Numbered from the stretch's first letter, positions 9,433 to 18,478 are shown. The stretch is 64,000 nucleotides of DNA from Veillonella ratti (GCF_003992115.1 NZ_RQUX01000011.1:1-64000), one strand, 5' to 3'. Notes: generated by a model from the letters alone, not told the origin. Made by a program: numbers and translations.

Positions 9433-9690
9433 TTGTTCTCCATAGAATTGAAAATTTTAATTTCTTTCGTGTGGGCACTTATTGTCTTTTTTGTTGTAGC
9501 CATAATTATTGGCCCTGAGCGTAAGTCTCAGTGGTTCCAACGTCGAACTAAGTATTCCTTCTTTAATCGACGAGGTTTTATTAGTGAACACTTATTTTTC
9601 GGCTATCCTAAAACTAAGGAGGGTATTTTTATAACGGCAGGCATGGCAGCTGTCATTGGGGCAGTTATCCTTGGTCTGTATTATGTATAG
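9433..9690 (+). CDS. Small two-helix membrane protein, unknown function
   Basis: I do not recognise this 85-residue protein. It starts with TTG behind AGAGGTGA. It has one hydrophobic helix at about residues 7-26, a basic, aromatic-rich loop of about 38 residues (with KSQWFQRR and FFNRRGF), and a second helix at about 65-84. Topology with two membrane spans and a positively charged loop suggests a cytoplasmic loop. It sits alone, 183 bp after mmdB and 145 bp before a DASS transporter, and could be an accessory subunit of either, but that is only position-based. Confidence 0.65.
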   Translation: MFSIELKILISFVWALIVFFVVAIIIGPERKSQWFQRRTKYSFFNRRGFISEHLFFGYPKTKEGIFITAGMAAVIGAVILGLYYV

Positions 9691-9835
9691 CCCCAGTTTA
9701 AGATAGACTATGTTCTGATTATATACGGTCAGATAACTGAAATTATATAGTTGAATAATTAGATTCATTTCCTAAAATTAAGGGGTTTACTAATAGATTT
9801 AGTGAATATTGAATATTAAAAGGAGATGACTTTAC

Positions 9836-11134
9836 ATGGATGCTGCAGTACAAACGTTGATCGTACTCGCTGTTATGGCGGTTTTCTTTGTAACTGAAAT
9901 TATCCCGCTCGCAATTACCTCATTAGGTGGTGCCATTGCGTTAGCATTGATGGGAATTATTAGTAGTAAAGAAGCTTTTTCCGGCTTATCCGACAGTACC
10001 GTAGTATTATTTGCCGGTATGTTTGTAGTAGGCGGTGCTCTATTCTACACCGGTTTAGCCCAGAAAATTGGGGAAACCGTAGTATCCAAAGCAGGTACCA
10101 GTGAAAACGGTTTGATGTTCGCAATCATGACTGTTACAGCCGTTATGTCTGCATTCTTATCCAACACCGGTACAGCTGCTGCTTTATTACCGGTAGTAGT
10201 TGGTATCTGTGCGGTTGCTAAAATTCCTGCCAGCCGTCAATTAATGCCATTAGCATTTGCTGCCGGCATTGGTGGTATCATGACAATGGTTGGCACACCT
10301 CCAAACATTATCGTTAACGGTGCCTTATCCAAAGCCGGTATCGAACAATTCGGTTTTTTTGAATTTGCATGGATTGGCATTCCTTTGACTGTTGCTACTA
10401 TCGCTTTCATGATGTTCATCGGTAAATATTTCTTACCTAAACATCAGATTACCGATGTTGGTGATGTTGAACAAGAAGTAGCTGCTGAAGATATTTCTAA
10501 CGATCCTAAGAAACAATTATACTCCGGTTTAATTCTTTTAACTGTTATCGTATTGATGATTTTAGGCGATCCATTGAAATCCATTGGTATTAACTTACCA
10601 TTGAGCTTGGTAGCTGTTATGGGTGCTTTAGCTTGCGTACTTACCGGTTGCTTGGAAGAAAAACAAGCTTACACTTCGATTGACTGGGTAACCATCTTCT
10701 TGTTCGCAGGTATGATGCCTGTAGCAGGTGCTATGGATAAATCCGGTGCCGGTCAATTAATCGCTGACGCAGTACTTGGCGTTATGGGTTCCGATCCTAG
10801 CCCTTACTTCGCAACAGCAGTATTGTTCTTATTATCTTGCGTTATGACTCAGTTCATGTCCAATACCGCATCTTGTGCATTGCTTGCTCCTATCGGCATC
10901 GCAATTGCAAAAGGTATGGGTGCTGACCCTCATGCCGTATTAATGGCTATCGGCGTTGCTGCATCTTGTGCTTTCGGTACACCTGTTGGTACGCCTCCAA
11001 ACACATTGGTACTTGGCCCTGGTCAATACAAATTCATGGACTATGTTAAAGCCGGTGTTCCATTGATCGTTGTATGCTTCATCGTAAGTATCTTGATCAT
11101 TCCAATGGTATGGCCTTTCTTCCCTGGTAAATAA
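9836..11134 (+). CDS. DASS-family (SLC13) sodium:anion symporter
   Basis: This 432-residue polytopic transporter belongs to the divalent anion:Na+ symporter family. Both halves carry the family signature: SNTGTAAALLP with GTPPNIIVNG (about residues 105-160), and SNTASCALLAP with GTPPNTLVLGPG (about residues 343-395), which form the two Na+ and carboxylate sites. Likely substrates are C4-dicarboxylates or related organic anions, consistent with a Na+ gradient made by MmdB and succinate chemistry upstream, but the substrate is inferred. AAGGAG precedes ATG. Confidence 0.85.
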   Translation: MDAAVQTLIVLAVMAVFFVTEIIPLAITSLGGAIALALMGIISSKEAFSGLSDSTVVLFAGMFVVGGALFYTGLAQKIGETVVSKAGTSENGLMFAIMTVTAVMSAFLSNTGTAAALLPVVVGICAVAKIPASRQLMPLAFAAGIGGIMTMVGTPPNIIVNGALSKAGIEQFGFFEFAWIGIPLTVATIAFMMFIGKYFLPKHQITDVGDVEQEVAAEDISNDPKKQLYSGLILLTVIVLMILGDPLKSIGINLPLSLVAVMGALACVLTGCLEEKQAYTSIDWVTIFLFAGMMPVAGAMDKSGAGQLIADAVLGVMGSDPSPYFATAVLFLLSCVMTQFMSNTASCALLAPIGIAIAKGMGADPHAVLMAIGVAASCAFGTPVGTPPNTLVLGPGQYKFMDYVKAGVPLIVVCFIVSILIIPMVWPFFPGK

Positions 11135-11192
11135 TTACCGGTCAGAAAGTAACTTTAGTTGAGATAATACTAAAAAATACTTTATAATTAAT

Positions 11193-11232
11193 GTTGAGGC
11201 GGTGCGCTTTACGTGCTGCTTCAACATTTTTT
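11193..11232 (+). terminator. Intrinsic terminator after the anion symporter
   Basis: A stem of about 13 bp including G-U pairs (11193-11205 with 11213-11225) is followed by A and a run of six T (11227-11232). Confidence 0.75.
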
Positions 11233-11269
11233 ATTTTATTGAGCGGTATTTTTATGGGAGTTTATGATT

Positions 11270-11914
11270 ATGAAGATTTTTGGAAAGGCTGAATCGAAAC
11301 GGAGTAGAACGGCCGGATTTATTATAGCCTTCTTCTGTATTTTATTATTGGCCGCAATGGGCTGGACGATTTCCAGAAGTATTGCGAAGGGAATTATCAT
11401 ACTGGACGAGTTATTCGTTGAAGTGGTGGCTTTATTTGTGATTTTAAAGTCCGCGGTGGCACAATATACGTATCTTTTGACGGAAGATAAATTAATTATT
11501 GTGGAGAAGATTCTGTTTTATACTAAAAAAATGGAAATTCCTTATAATATGATCGATGGGGTGTATGCTCATAAGACCGAATTTATCAGTAAGTTCCGTT
11601 TGCGCTATAAATATCGAAAATGCTCAACCGTAGATAATCGTCCTATTTGGGCGTTAATATATTCCATTGTTAACGGTAAGAAGGTTAAAAACGGTCGTGT
11701 ATTGTTAAAAGCCGACCCGGCGTTTTTTGAGGCATTCGATCGCTTTGTGCCGGATAGAATCTGTGCACCGCAAGCCGATGTCATGTTATATTCCTATGCA
11801 AGACGTGATGCTGTAATGCATGATGAATCGGTAGAAGAATATTTTAAGAAACTATCAGGTGCGTCTGACGCGTTGGATGATACAGCACATACGGAAGAGG
11901 AGGGCAGTCGCTAA
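11270..11914 (+). CDS. Membrane protein with a possible bacterial PH-like domain
   Basis: This is a 214-residue protein with two hydrophobic segments near the N terminus (about 15-36 and 43-62), then a region with YLLTEDKLIIVEKILFYTKKMEI-type strand pattern that resembles bacterial PH (DUF304-like) domains, and a polar acidic tail. Function unknown. GGGAG at 11256-11260 fits ATG 11270 better than ATG 11264. The stop is 1 nt before the start of the next gene, so the pair is co-transcribed and probably coupled. Confidence 0.6.
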   Translation: MKIFGKAESKRSRTAGFIIAFFCILLLAAMGWTISRSIAKGIIILDELFVEVVALFVILKSAVAQYTYLLTEDKLIIVEKILFYTKKMEIPYNMIDGVYAHKTEFISKFRLRYKYRKCSTVDNRPIWALIYSIVNGKKVKNGRVLLKADPAFFEAFDRFVPDRICAPQADVMLYSYARRDAVMHDESVEEYFKKLSGASDALDDTAHTEEEGSR

Positions 11915-11915
11915 T

Positions 11916-12317
11916 ATGAATCATGAAGAATTAACCAAAAGACGTAAGGAACTGATTGATGAACGAGCCGCCCGTTTAGAGGAGTGGCGTAAGTTAATTC
12001 AATTGGAGGATCGGCCGCCGTTGGCTATCTCCATTATTGGTTTTATTTTAATCGCTGCCGGTACAGTCATGGTATATTTGGTTGAACATCCAAGTATTTA
12101 TGAACCTATGTTTTTAGGCGGCTTAGTATTAATGCTTATAGGGGCGGCTGTTTTTTATAATAGTAAAATTACAGTAGATGGTCGATTTAAACGTAAACAA
12201 AGATTGCGTACCATTGTGGAAGAGCTGAATGAACAAATTCGTGATGCTTCACAAGAATTAGGGTTACCGAATCCTAAAATAAAATTCCCTAAAGATCACA
12301 GTAAACGCAAAAAGTAA
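11916..12317 (+). CDS. Membrane protein with coiled-coil flanks, unknown function
   Basis: I do not recognise this 133-residue protein. It has a charged N-terminal helix (1-30), two membrane helices (about 36-56 and 65-81) and a highly charged C-terminal helix ending in a Lys/Arg-rich tail. AGGAGGG at 11898-11904, inside the preceding gene, sets ATG 11916; the frame is open further upstream but those starts would lie deep in the preceding gene. It pairs with that gene. Confidence 0.6.
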   Translation: MNHEELTKRRKELIDERAARLEEWRKLIQLEDRPPLAISIIGFILIAAGTVMVYLVEHPSIYEPMFLGGLVLMLIGAAVFYNSKITVDGRFKRKQRLRTIVEELNEQIRDASQELGLPNPKIKFPKDHSKRKK

Positions 12318-12512
12318 TTGATAATGCTAGTCATTTGAAATTGAGCATGGTTCACATCTTAAATGAGAATGTACTGTGGGCCTATAGTTGGACAAAAGAC
12401 TTAAAAATGTATATTGAAAATATCTATCAATAACCTGTAAAGTGGCATTCCTGCTATGTAAATAAGTCAATTGAACTTGCGTAAAAATAATAAGAAATCA
12501 TTCTCCATAAGT

Positions 12513-12541
12513 TTGACAAGAAGGAAAAATCGTGCCATAAT
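12513..12541 (+). promoter_or_regulatory. Strong sigma-70-type promoter for the ferredoxin gene
   Basis: TTGACA (12513-12518), 17-nt spacer, CATAAT (12536-12541). It lies about 80 bp before the ferredoxin start. The rest of the 305-bp gap 12318-12622 shows no gene or clear hairpin. Confidence 0.75.
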
Positions 12542-12622
12542 GAGAATATAAAGTTAAGGTAAGTTCCTTAAAGAAATGATAATTCAGAAATTATCCGGTA
12601 TATTATGTGGAGGTGTCCAACT

Positions 12623-12790
12623 ATGAGATTGATCGGTGACGAATGTATTAAATGTGGTTCTTGTGCTTCTGTATGCCCTGTAGGCGCTATCAGCGAAGGC
12701 GAACTCAAATACGAAATCAATGAAACTTGCATCGACTGCGGTTCTTGCGAATCCGTATGCCCTGTAGGCACTATTCATCCAGCTGAATAA
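12623..12790 (+). CDS. 2[4Fe-4S] ferredoxin
   Basis: This 55-residue clostridial-type ferredoxin has two CxxCxxCxxxCP clusters (CIKCGSCASVCP at about residues 9-20 and CIDCGSCESVCP at about 37-48), binding two [4Fe-4S] clusters. It is a low-potential electron carrier for enzymes such as pyruvate:ferredoxin oxidoreductase and hydrogenase. GGAGG at 12609-12613 sets ATG 12623 rather than the upstream ATG 12605. It is a single-gene unit with its own promoter and terminator. Confidence 0.93.
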   Translation: MRLIGDECIKCGSCASVCPVGAISEGELKYEINETCIDCGSCESVCPVGTIHPAE

Positions 12791-12802
12791 TCTTGGATGC
12801 TC

Positions 12803-12830
12803 AAAGCCCTCTAGATAGAGGGCTTTTTTT
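12803..12830 (+). terminator. Intrinsic terminator of the ferredoxin gene
   Basis: Perfect 10-bp stem (12803-12812 with 12817-12826), 4-nt loop, T-run to 12830. Confidence 0.92.
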
Positions 12831-12960
12831 CTTGCCCTTTTTTATATAGAGTAGACCAAACCAAGCGTTTTATGTCATAATACATAGTAAAGGAAATGTC
12901 CTGATGATATGGCGTACAGGCATTTAAGAATAAATTGACTAGACTATAAACTGATAAAGG

Positions 12961-13413
12961 ATGGATAGAGTGTATATTATAATTGGTATTGCATGGTTCG
13001 TATTAGATCAATTGACAAAGCAATGGGTGCAGGCATCGTTCTTGCTGGGGGAATCCCTACCGGTCATACCTAATGTCTTTCATTTGACATATATTTTAAA
13101 TAAAGGCGCGGCCTTTGGCATATTGGCAAATCAGCGGCTTTTTTTCTTGGCCATAGTCGTTGTCTTACTCGGTGTGTTATGGTATTTTCGTCGATATATT
13201 TTGAATGGCGATGTTTTTACAAAACTGGGGACCGCCTTATTGGTTAGCGGTGCTCTGGGCAATGGCTGGGACCGATATCACTTGGGCGCCGTAGTGGATT
13301 TCTTTGATTTTCGCATATGGCCCATTTTTAATGTAGCCGATATCGGGATTTGTGTCGGTGTGGTGCTATTGGCGATTCATGTTTGGCGAACACCGCATGA
13401 AGGAGGTAAGTAA
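12961..13413 (+). CDS. lspA: Lipoprotein signal peptidase (signal peptidase II)
   Basis: LspA cleaves prolipoprotein signal peptides in the inner membrane. The 150-residue protein has four membrane helices; the catalytic aspartates are in GNGWDRYHLGAVVDFFDF and FNVADIGI, and the VLDQLTKQW segment sits in helix 1. AAAGG abuts ATG 12961, so GTG 12970 (8-nt spacing) may be the true start. The stop overlaps the rluD ATG by one base. Confidence 0.93.
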   Translation: MDRVYIIIGIAWFVLDQLTKQWVQASFLLGESLPVIPNVFHLTYILNKGAAFGILANQRLFFLAIVVVLLGVLWYFRRYILNGDVFTKLGTALLVSGALGNGWDRYHLGAVVDFFDFRIWPIFNVADIGICVGVVLLAIHVWRTPHEGGK

Positions 13414-14426
13414 TGAAATCAGATACTTTACATACTATGGATGAATCTTTGCAAGATATGGACGAAACTTTGGATACAATGGAAGCAGTGGATGGTAATA
13501 CAGGGATTGATAAGACGATTACATTAACTGTTCCGGACGATAAAGAAGGGGAACGACTAGATGTATATTTAACATCGATTATGGAAGGGTCTCGCAGTTA
13601 TGTACAACAATTGATTAAAAGCGGGGCTGTTACGGTTAATCAAAAAGCCGCCAAAAGCAATCTAAAGCTTACGGCCGGTTCAAAGATTTTTGTGGCAGTG
13701 CCGAAGCCGCAAGCGGTTGAAGTAAAACCGGAAGATATTCCCCTAGATATTCTCTATGAAGATCACGATATTATTATCATCAATAAACCGCGTGGTATGG
13801 TAGTGCATCCGGCGGTAGGCAATTATACGGGCACACTCGTAAATGCTTTGTTATTCCATTGTAAGGATTTATCGGGAATTAATGGTGAAATTCGCCCGGG
13901 CATCGTACACCGACTCGATAAAGATACATCGGGCGTCATGATGGCGGCGAAGAATGATTTGGCTCACATCGGTTTGGCTGAACAGGTAAAAGCCCATTCG
14001 GCAACGCGTACCTATTATGCATTGGTACACGGCAATATTGTGGAAGAACGAGGCACGATTAAGGCGCCTATCGGACGTCATCCGAAAGACAGAATGAAAA
14101 TGGCCGTTGTCTTTGAAAACAGTAAGGAAGCGATTACACATTTCACGGTTGTTGAACGATTCGGCAAACACACCTTGGTTCAATGTGTACTGGAAACAGG
14201 CCGGACACATCAGATTCGCGTTCATTTTGCTCATATCGGCCATCCGGTGGTCAACGATCCGTTCTACGGCTATCGTAAGATGGATTTTCCTATTGAAGGG
14301 CAAGCCTTACATTCCTTTAGTTTAGCCTTGAAACACCCAATTTCGGGACAGGATATGTATTTTGAAGCGCCATTACCGGAGGACTTTTTAGCTTGCTTAG
14401 ACTATGCTAAAACTCATAATGTATAA
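13413..14426 (+). CDS. rluD: 23S rRNA pseudouridine synthase, RluD type
   Basis: This RluA-family enzyme converts uridines of 23S rRNA to pseudouridine. The 337-residue protein has a Met/Asp-rich N-terminal extension (about 1-40), an S4 RNA-binding domain (about 45-105) and the catalytic domain with HRLDKDTSG, where D169 is the nucleophile, plus QVKAHS and GRTHQIRVH. AGGAGG sits inside the end of lspA. The exact target positions cannot be read from sequence; lspA-rluD-pyrR order is common in Firmicutes. Confidence 0.9.
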   Translation: MKSDTLHTMDESLQDMDETLDTMEAVDGNTGIDKTITLTVPDDKEGERLDVYLTSIMEGSRSYVQQLIKSGAVTVNQKAAKSNLKLTAGSKIFVAVPKPQAVEVKPEDIPLDILYEDHDIIIINKPRGMVVHPAVGNYTGTLVNALLFHCKDLSGINGEIRPGIVHRLDKDTSGVMMAAKNDLAHIGLAEQVKAHSATRTYYALVHGNIVEERGTIKAPIGRHPKDRMKMAVVFENSKEAITHFTVVERFGKHTLVQCVLETGRTHQIRVHFAHIGHPVVNDPFYGYRKMDFPIEGQALHSFSLALKHPISGQDMYFEAPLPEDFLACLDYAKTHNV

Positions 14427-14436
14427 GGAGTCAGCT

Positions 14437-14955
14437 ATGCAGGAAAAACGAATTCTAATGGATGAACAGGCTATGATGCGAGCCATTCGCCGCATTAGCC
14501 ATGAAATTTTAGAACGTAATAAAGGCCTGGAAAATGCACTCATTTTAGGCATTGAACGGCGCGGTATTTATTTAGCGGAGCGCTTACAAGCTCAGATTGA
14601 AGCTATCGAAGGCGTGCATATTGATGTGGCAACTATTAACGTGGCTATGTACCGTGATGACAGAACGACCAAGGGCAAAGAAGGGCCACCGTTCACGTTA
14701 GATACGACGGGGAAATTGGTTATTTTGGTAGATGATGTTCTTTATACGGGGCGAACCATTCGTTCCGCCCTTAATGCCTTAATGGAAGTGGGCAGACCGC
14801 GGGCTATTCAATTAGCTGTTCTCGTTGATCGAGGGCATCGCGAATTGCCGATTCGCGCCGATTATGTGGGGAAAAATATTCCTACATCTCATATGGAAAC
14901 CGTGCGCGTAAATGTAAAAGAGCAGGACGGCGAAGATAGCGTTACCATTTCGTAA
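14437..14955 (+). CDS. pyrR: Bifunctional pyr operon regulator/uracil phosphoribosyltransferase
   Basis: PyrR is a 172-residue phosphoribosyltransferase-fold protein that in Firmicutes binds pyr mRNA attenuators in response to UMP and has weak UPRTase activity. The PRPP loop is LVILVDDVLYTGRTIRSA, and GIERRGIYLAERL is the family N-terminal segment. AAGGAG (14425-14430) sets ATG 14437; an upstream ATG at 14404 would overlap rluD without a good ribosome site. No pyr biosynthesis gene is in the window. Confidence 0.93.
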   Translation: MQEKRILMDEQAMMRAIRRISHEILERNKGLENALILGIERRGIYLAERLQAQIEAIEGVHIDVATINVAMYRDDRTTKGKEGPPFTLDTTGKLVILVDDVLYTGRTIRSALNALMEVGRPRAIQLAVLVDRGHRELPIRADYVGKNIPTSHMETVRVNVKEQDGEDSVTIS

Positions 14956-15000
14956 GCCTGAAAATATGATAATAGCCGGAAACTTCGGTTTATAACAAAT

Positions 15001-15035
15001 AAAAGGACATTGCCTTATTTGGGCAATGTCCTTTT
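15001..15035. terminator. Bidirectional terminator between pyrR (+) and tmcAL (-)
   Basis: Perfect 14-bp stem (15001-15014 with 15022-15035), 7-nt loop. The + side is followed by a moderately T-rich stretch, and the - side reads into a T-rich stretch as well, so it can serve both convergent genes. Confidence 0.82.
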
Positions 15036-15091
15036 GGTATTTATATTTCTTAACGTCGTATTGGGTATTTGTATTTCTTAACGTCATAGCA
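15036..15091. repeat. Two-copy 28-bp tandem repeat
   Basis: Units at 15036-15063 and 15064-15091 share GGTATTTnTATTTCTTAACGTC with few differences. It lies in the convergent gap between pyrR and tmcAL. No function apparent. Confidence 0.6.
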
Positions 15092-15113
15092 GCAATAAAT
15101 TACTATAAAACAT

Positions 15114-16340
15114 TTATTTCTTTATATACCAAGGGGTAAAGTAGAAATCTTCGCCACCCTGCCGTTTGGCTGGATTTGTCATGCACAGCTTTTGAAGGTC
15201 TGTAGCTCGTTGGTCCAGAGAAGCTAGTTCAGCGGTGAGGCCGGAGGCCATATTTATAAAAGGCGCCCACTTCTGGATGAGGGGCACCGTAAATTCTTTA
15301 CGTTGCAGCCAAGGTCGGGCCTCATCGGTAAAACCAAGGAGACGTGCATATGGCGGCTCTTCTGCGTGAGCTTCGTTTTGCAATTCCCGGGTAATACCAA
15401 GCACCGTATAAGCAGCCATACGATCAAGGCGGACATAGGAATAACGCTTCGATTTTAATTGCTCCCGCGCTTCCGACCAAGATGCTTTTTGACTGACCGA
15501 AGCCCAAGTTTGGTGGAGACCTTCTGTGAAATCGGCTAATGCCTCTAATTGAGCAGCCCTTTGTTTTCGGCTTTCATAGAGCACGAGGTCGTAGTATCTG
15601 GCTAAATCAGAATAAGCGCCCGATTCGACAGCCTCTTTGTATTCGTTGTGTAAATTAGCTGAAATATAGGGGGATAAGATATCCGTCGGAGGCAAAACGG
15701 TGGGCGAGTCGAGATTTCTGATTTGGCGGCGCAAGGCTGTGCCGGATGGCCAGTTATTTGCGAGTTTGTCACTATGATGTTCGCCCTCCCGCAAAATGGG
15801 GATGATGTTCATCGCTAAGCCATATTGTTGAATGGCTTTGGTGTATTCGAGACCAAGCAAGGCGTTTGGTTGATTGACGATAGCCGCCGCATCCGGACAT
15901 TCGTCAATAATAGCTTGGCGTAAAGCGGTGCCGTAAAATTCACCATTTTTCAGTGCTTCACGACAGGCCGTTTGTACGGTACTGCTCAGGCTAAGGCGGG
16001 CGATTTTTTGCAATAAAGAGGCATCTTCCGTTTCGGTGCCGAAAGCGAGGGCGCGGGCTCCTAATCGGTGTAATAATCTGACTCCGCCGGCAGCAAACCG
16101 TTCGGCATTGGCCGTAGCGTACACCGTAGGAAGTTCGATGACAGCGTGAGCGCCGTTTAATAGAGCCCAGCGAGCCCTGGTGAACTTGTCAAAAAGAGCC
16201 GGTTCGCCGCGCTGCACGAAGGATCCGCTCATAACAACAAGGCGCAGTGCATCGGGATAGCGTTTTGCCAATTCTTTTAGTTGATGTTCGTGCCCTTTGT
16301 GAAAAGGGTTATATTCGGCAATGATTCCGATACAATTCAT
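15114..16340 (-). CDS. tmcAL: tRNA(Met) cytidine acetate ligase
   Basis: TmcAL (YlbM family) makes N4-acetylcytidine at the elongator tRNA-Met wobble position from acetate and ATP. The 408-residue protein begins with GIIAEYNPFHKGHEHQL, a nucleotidyltransferase HxGH motif, followed by VVMSGSFVQRGEPALFDKFTRA. CAAAGGAG precedes the ATG on the minus strand. It is the only minus-strand gene in the window. Acetate use fits an acetate-producing anaerobe, with ackA close by but divergent. Confidence 0.92.
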   Translation of the reverse strand: MNCIGIIAEYNPFHKGHEHQLKELAKRYPDALRLVVMSGSFVQRGEPALFDKFTRARWALLNGAHAVIELPTVYATANAERFAAGGVRLLHRLGARALAFGTETEDASLLQKIARLSLSSTVQTACREALKNGEFYGTALRQAIIDECPDAAAIVNQPNALLGLEYTKAIQQYGLAMNIIPILREGEHHSDKLANNWPSGTALRRQIRNLDSPTVLPPTDILSPYISANLHNEYKEAVESGAYSDLARYYDLVLYESRKQRAAQLEALADFTEGLHQTWASVSQKASWSEAREQLKSKRYSYVRLDRMAAYTVLGITRELQNEAHAEEPPYARLLGFTDEARPWLQRKEFTVPLIQKWAPFINMASGLTAELASLDQRATDLQKLCMTNPAKRQGGEDFYFTPWYIKK

Positions 16341-16378
16341 AATGTTACTCCTTTGAAAATTTACGTGTTATTTATTTC

Positions 16379-16384
16379 ATTATA
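16379..16384 (-). promoter_or_regulatory. Extended -10 promoter for tmcAL
   Basis: On the minus strand TGC-TATAAT occurs here, an extended -10 element; the -35 position is a poor match. It lies about 40 bp before the tmcAL start. Confidence 0.6.
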
Positions 16385-16533
16385 GCATAGAATGAGAGGG
16401 CGTATTTGCAGTTGTTGAGAGGCAATTTTTTTGAAAAAACTTAATTTTTACAATAAAATTACAGTAAATATACATATGAATAAAAATAATAGTGAATATG
16501 TCTAAAAAGAGACGTGCAAGTAATTGCAAAGAA

Positions 16534-16542
16534 TGGTATAAT
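16534..16542 (+). promoter_or_regulatory. Extended -10 promoter for the lipoprotein-ackA pair
   Basis: TGG-TATAAT at 16534-16542, about 48 bp before the lipoprotein ATG. No good -35 is seen. Together with the minus-strand element it makes the 16341-16589 gap a divergent promoter region. Confidence 0.6.
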
Positions 16543-16589
16543 TTAATCGTACGCTTTACTTGTACAGACGTTTTGAATCGAGGGATATT

Positions 16590-17150
16590 ATGAAGAAATG
16601 GTTCACTGTTTTTTGCATGGCTTTGCTGATGCTTGCAATTAGCGGCTGTGGCAGTGATAATGCATTGGATTCTTATAGTTTCGGTCATAAAGTAATCAAG
16701 AGCGGCAACTCGGAAATTACCGTTGCTTTGCCTTACGATATAGGCGTTCAGCCTAATACGACCAAAAATGCGTTGGGGTATCCTGTAACGACGTATTTAG
16801 GGGCCGATAAAAACTTCCTGGTTTCCATTGAAGCCATCTCCCCGAAAGCGGGTCAACCTTTGCCGACAGCAGCGGCTTATGGTGCTGAATCTAAAGCTTT
16901 TTATGAAAAAAGCTTCGGCAACAATTTGACATGGTCGGATGAGATGAAAACGGTAGACGGTGTTCAAGCCTTTACCTCGTCAGCTACACTGGTAGCTAAC
17001 AAAATCCAAATTCGTTTCTTTCAATACACATTTGCCGATAAAGGTGTATTGTGGAATATAACCTATCAGTATCCTGTTGACAGCACAATGGGAGCTCAGA
17101 TTTCTGACCTTGTGGTAGGAAAAATTCAAATTACTAAGAAAGAGGGATAA
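16590..17150 (+). CDS. Predicted lipoprotein, unknown function
   Basis: This 186-residue protein has a lipoprotein signal peptide: MKKW, a hydrophobic core, and the lipobox ending ISGC (Cys about residue 20). The mature part is a compact domain of beta-strand-like character without a motif I recognise. AGGGA at 16581-16585 supports ATG 16590. The stop lies 3 bp before ackA, so both are probably co-transcribed, but the link to acetate kinase is unexplained. Confidence 0.75.
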   Translation: MKKWFTVFCMALLMLAISGCGSDNALDSYSFGHKVIKSGNSEITVALPYDIGVQPNTTKNALGYPVTTYLGADKNFLVSIEAISPKAGQPLPTAAAYGAESKAFYEKSFGNNLTWSDEMKTVDGVQAFTSSATLVANKIQIRFFQYTFADKGVLWNITYQYPVDSTMGAQISDLVVGKIQITKKEG

Positions 17151-17153
17151 GTA

Positions 17154-18368
17154 ATGAATGTTTTAGTAGTAAACTGTGGTAGTTCTTCTTTAAAATACCA
17201 ACTCATTGACATGGACAATGAAGCGGTATTAGCTAAAGGACAATTTGAAAAAATCGGTGCGGAAGATGCTATCTTCACTCACAAACGTCCGGATGCTGAA
17301 AAGTTGGAACGCGTAGAACCAATTTTGGACCACAAACAAGCGCTTAAAATTTTGCTCGACATCTTGATTGATGCAGAATTCGGCGTAATTTCTTCCATGG
17401 ATGAAATTGATGCAGTTGGTCATCGTGTGGTTCATGGTGCTGAAAAGTTTGCTGACTCCGTGTTGATTACACCGGCCGTTATGGAAGCTTTAGAAGAATG
17501 TGCTAAAATTGCACCGCTTCATAACCCACCAAACATCCAAGGTATCGAAGCTTGCGAAGCTATCATGCCAAAAGTACCTCAGGTAGCTGTATTCGATACG
17601 GCTTTCCATCAGACTATGCCTGCTGAAGCATTCCTTTACGGTTTGCCATACGAAGCATACACTGAACTCGGTGTTCGTCGTTACGGCTTCCACGGCACCA
17701 GCCATAAATACGTGGCTCAGCGCGTAGCTGAATTAATGGGCAAACACATGAGTGATTTGCGCATCATTTCTTGTCACCTTGGTAACGGTTCCAGTGTGGC
17801 TGCTATTAAAGCCGGTCGTTCCATCGATACTTCCATGGGCTTCACCCCATTATCCGGTTTGATTATGGGTACTCGTTGCGGCGATATCGACCCTGCAATC
17901 GTACCTTTCTTGATGGATAAATGGGATATGACATACCATGAAATCGATGCCATCATGAACAAAAAATCCGGTGTATTCGGTATTTCCGGTGTGTCCAACG
18001 ACTTCCGTGTTATCGAAGAAGCGGCTGAAGAAGGCAATAAACGTGCTCAGTTGGCACTTGATATGTTCCACTACAAAGTTCGCTCCACAATCGGTGCTTA
18101 TGCAGCTGTTATGGGCGGCGTAGACGTAATCGTATTTACAGCCGGTATCGGTGAAAACGGTATTGGTAACCGTGACGCTATCTGTAACGGTCTTGAATAC
18201 CTCGGAACTCGTCTTGATCGTGAACGCAACAACGTACGCGGTAAAGAAACTGAAATCAGCGTAGAAGGTTCCAAAGTTAAAATCTTCGTAGTTCCTACTA
18301 ACGAAGAAATCATGATTGCTCGTGATACTAAACGTATTACTGCAAGTCTTGTGATGAAAAACTGGTAA
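17154..18368 (+). CDS. ackA: Acetate kinase
   Basis: AckA converts acetyl phosphate and ADP to acetate and ATP, the substrate-level ATP step of fermentation. The 404-residue protein shows the ASKHA-fold landmarks: [13 protein letters not shown] at the N terminus, [24 protein letters not shown], the HLGNGSS phosphate loop, [11 protein letters not shown] and the FTAGIGENG adenosine motif near the C terminus. AGAGGGA inside the preceding gene is the ribosome site. No pta gene is adjacent. Confidence 0.96.
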   Translation: MNVLVVNCGSSSLKYQLIDMDNEAVLAKGQFEKIGAEDAIFTHKRPDAEKLERVEPILDHKQALKILLDILIDAEFGVISSMDEIDAVGHRVVHGAEKFADSVLITPAVMEALEECAKIAPLHNPPNIQGIEACEAIMPKVPQVAVFDTAFHQTMPAEAFLYGLPYEAYTELGVRRYGFHGTSHKYVAQRVAELMGKHMSDLRIISCHLGNGSSVAAIKAGRSIDTSMGFTPLSGLIMGTRCGDIDPAIVPFLMDKWDMTYHEIDAIMNKKSGVFGISGVSNDFRVIEEAAEEGNKRAQLALDMFHYKVRSTIGAYAAVMGGVDVIVFTAGIGENGIGNRDAICNGLEYLGTRLDRERNNVRGKETEISVEGSKVKIFVVPTNEEIMIARDTKRITASLVMKNW

Positions 18369-18413
18369 TAGAATAGTCTGATTTACGATTGTAAAATCTA
18401 ATGATGATATGCT

Positions 18414-18441
18414 CGCGCAGTACCTTTCGAGGTACTGCGCG
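18414..18441 (+). terminator. Terminator-like hairpin after ackA
   Basis: Perfect 12-bp GC-rich stem (18414-18425 with 18430-18441) closed by a TTCG tetraloop. The T-run after it is poor, so termination may be incomplete or the stem may protect the ackA 3' end. Confidence 0.6.
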
Positions 18442-18478
18442 TTGTAGTTTACGGCATATTCGGGGGTAAACATAACTG

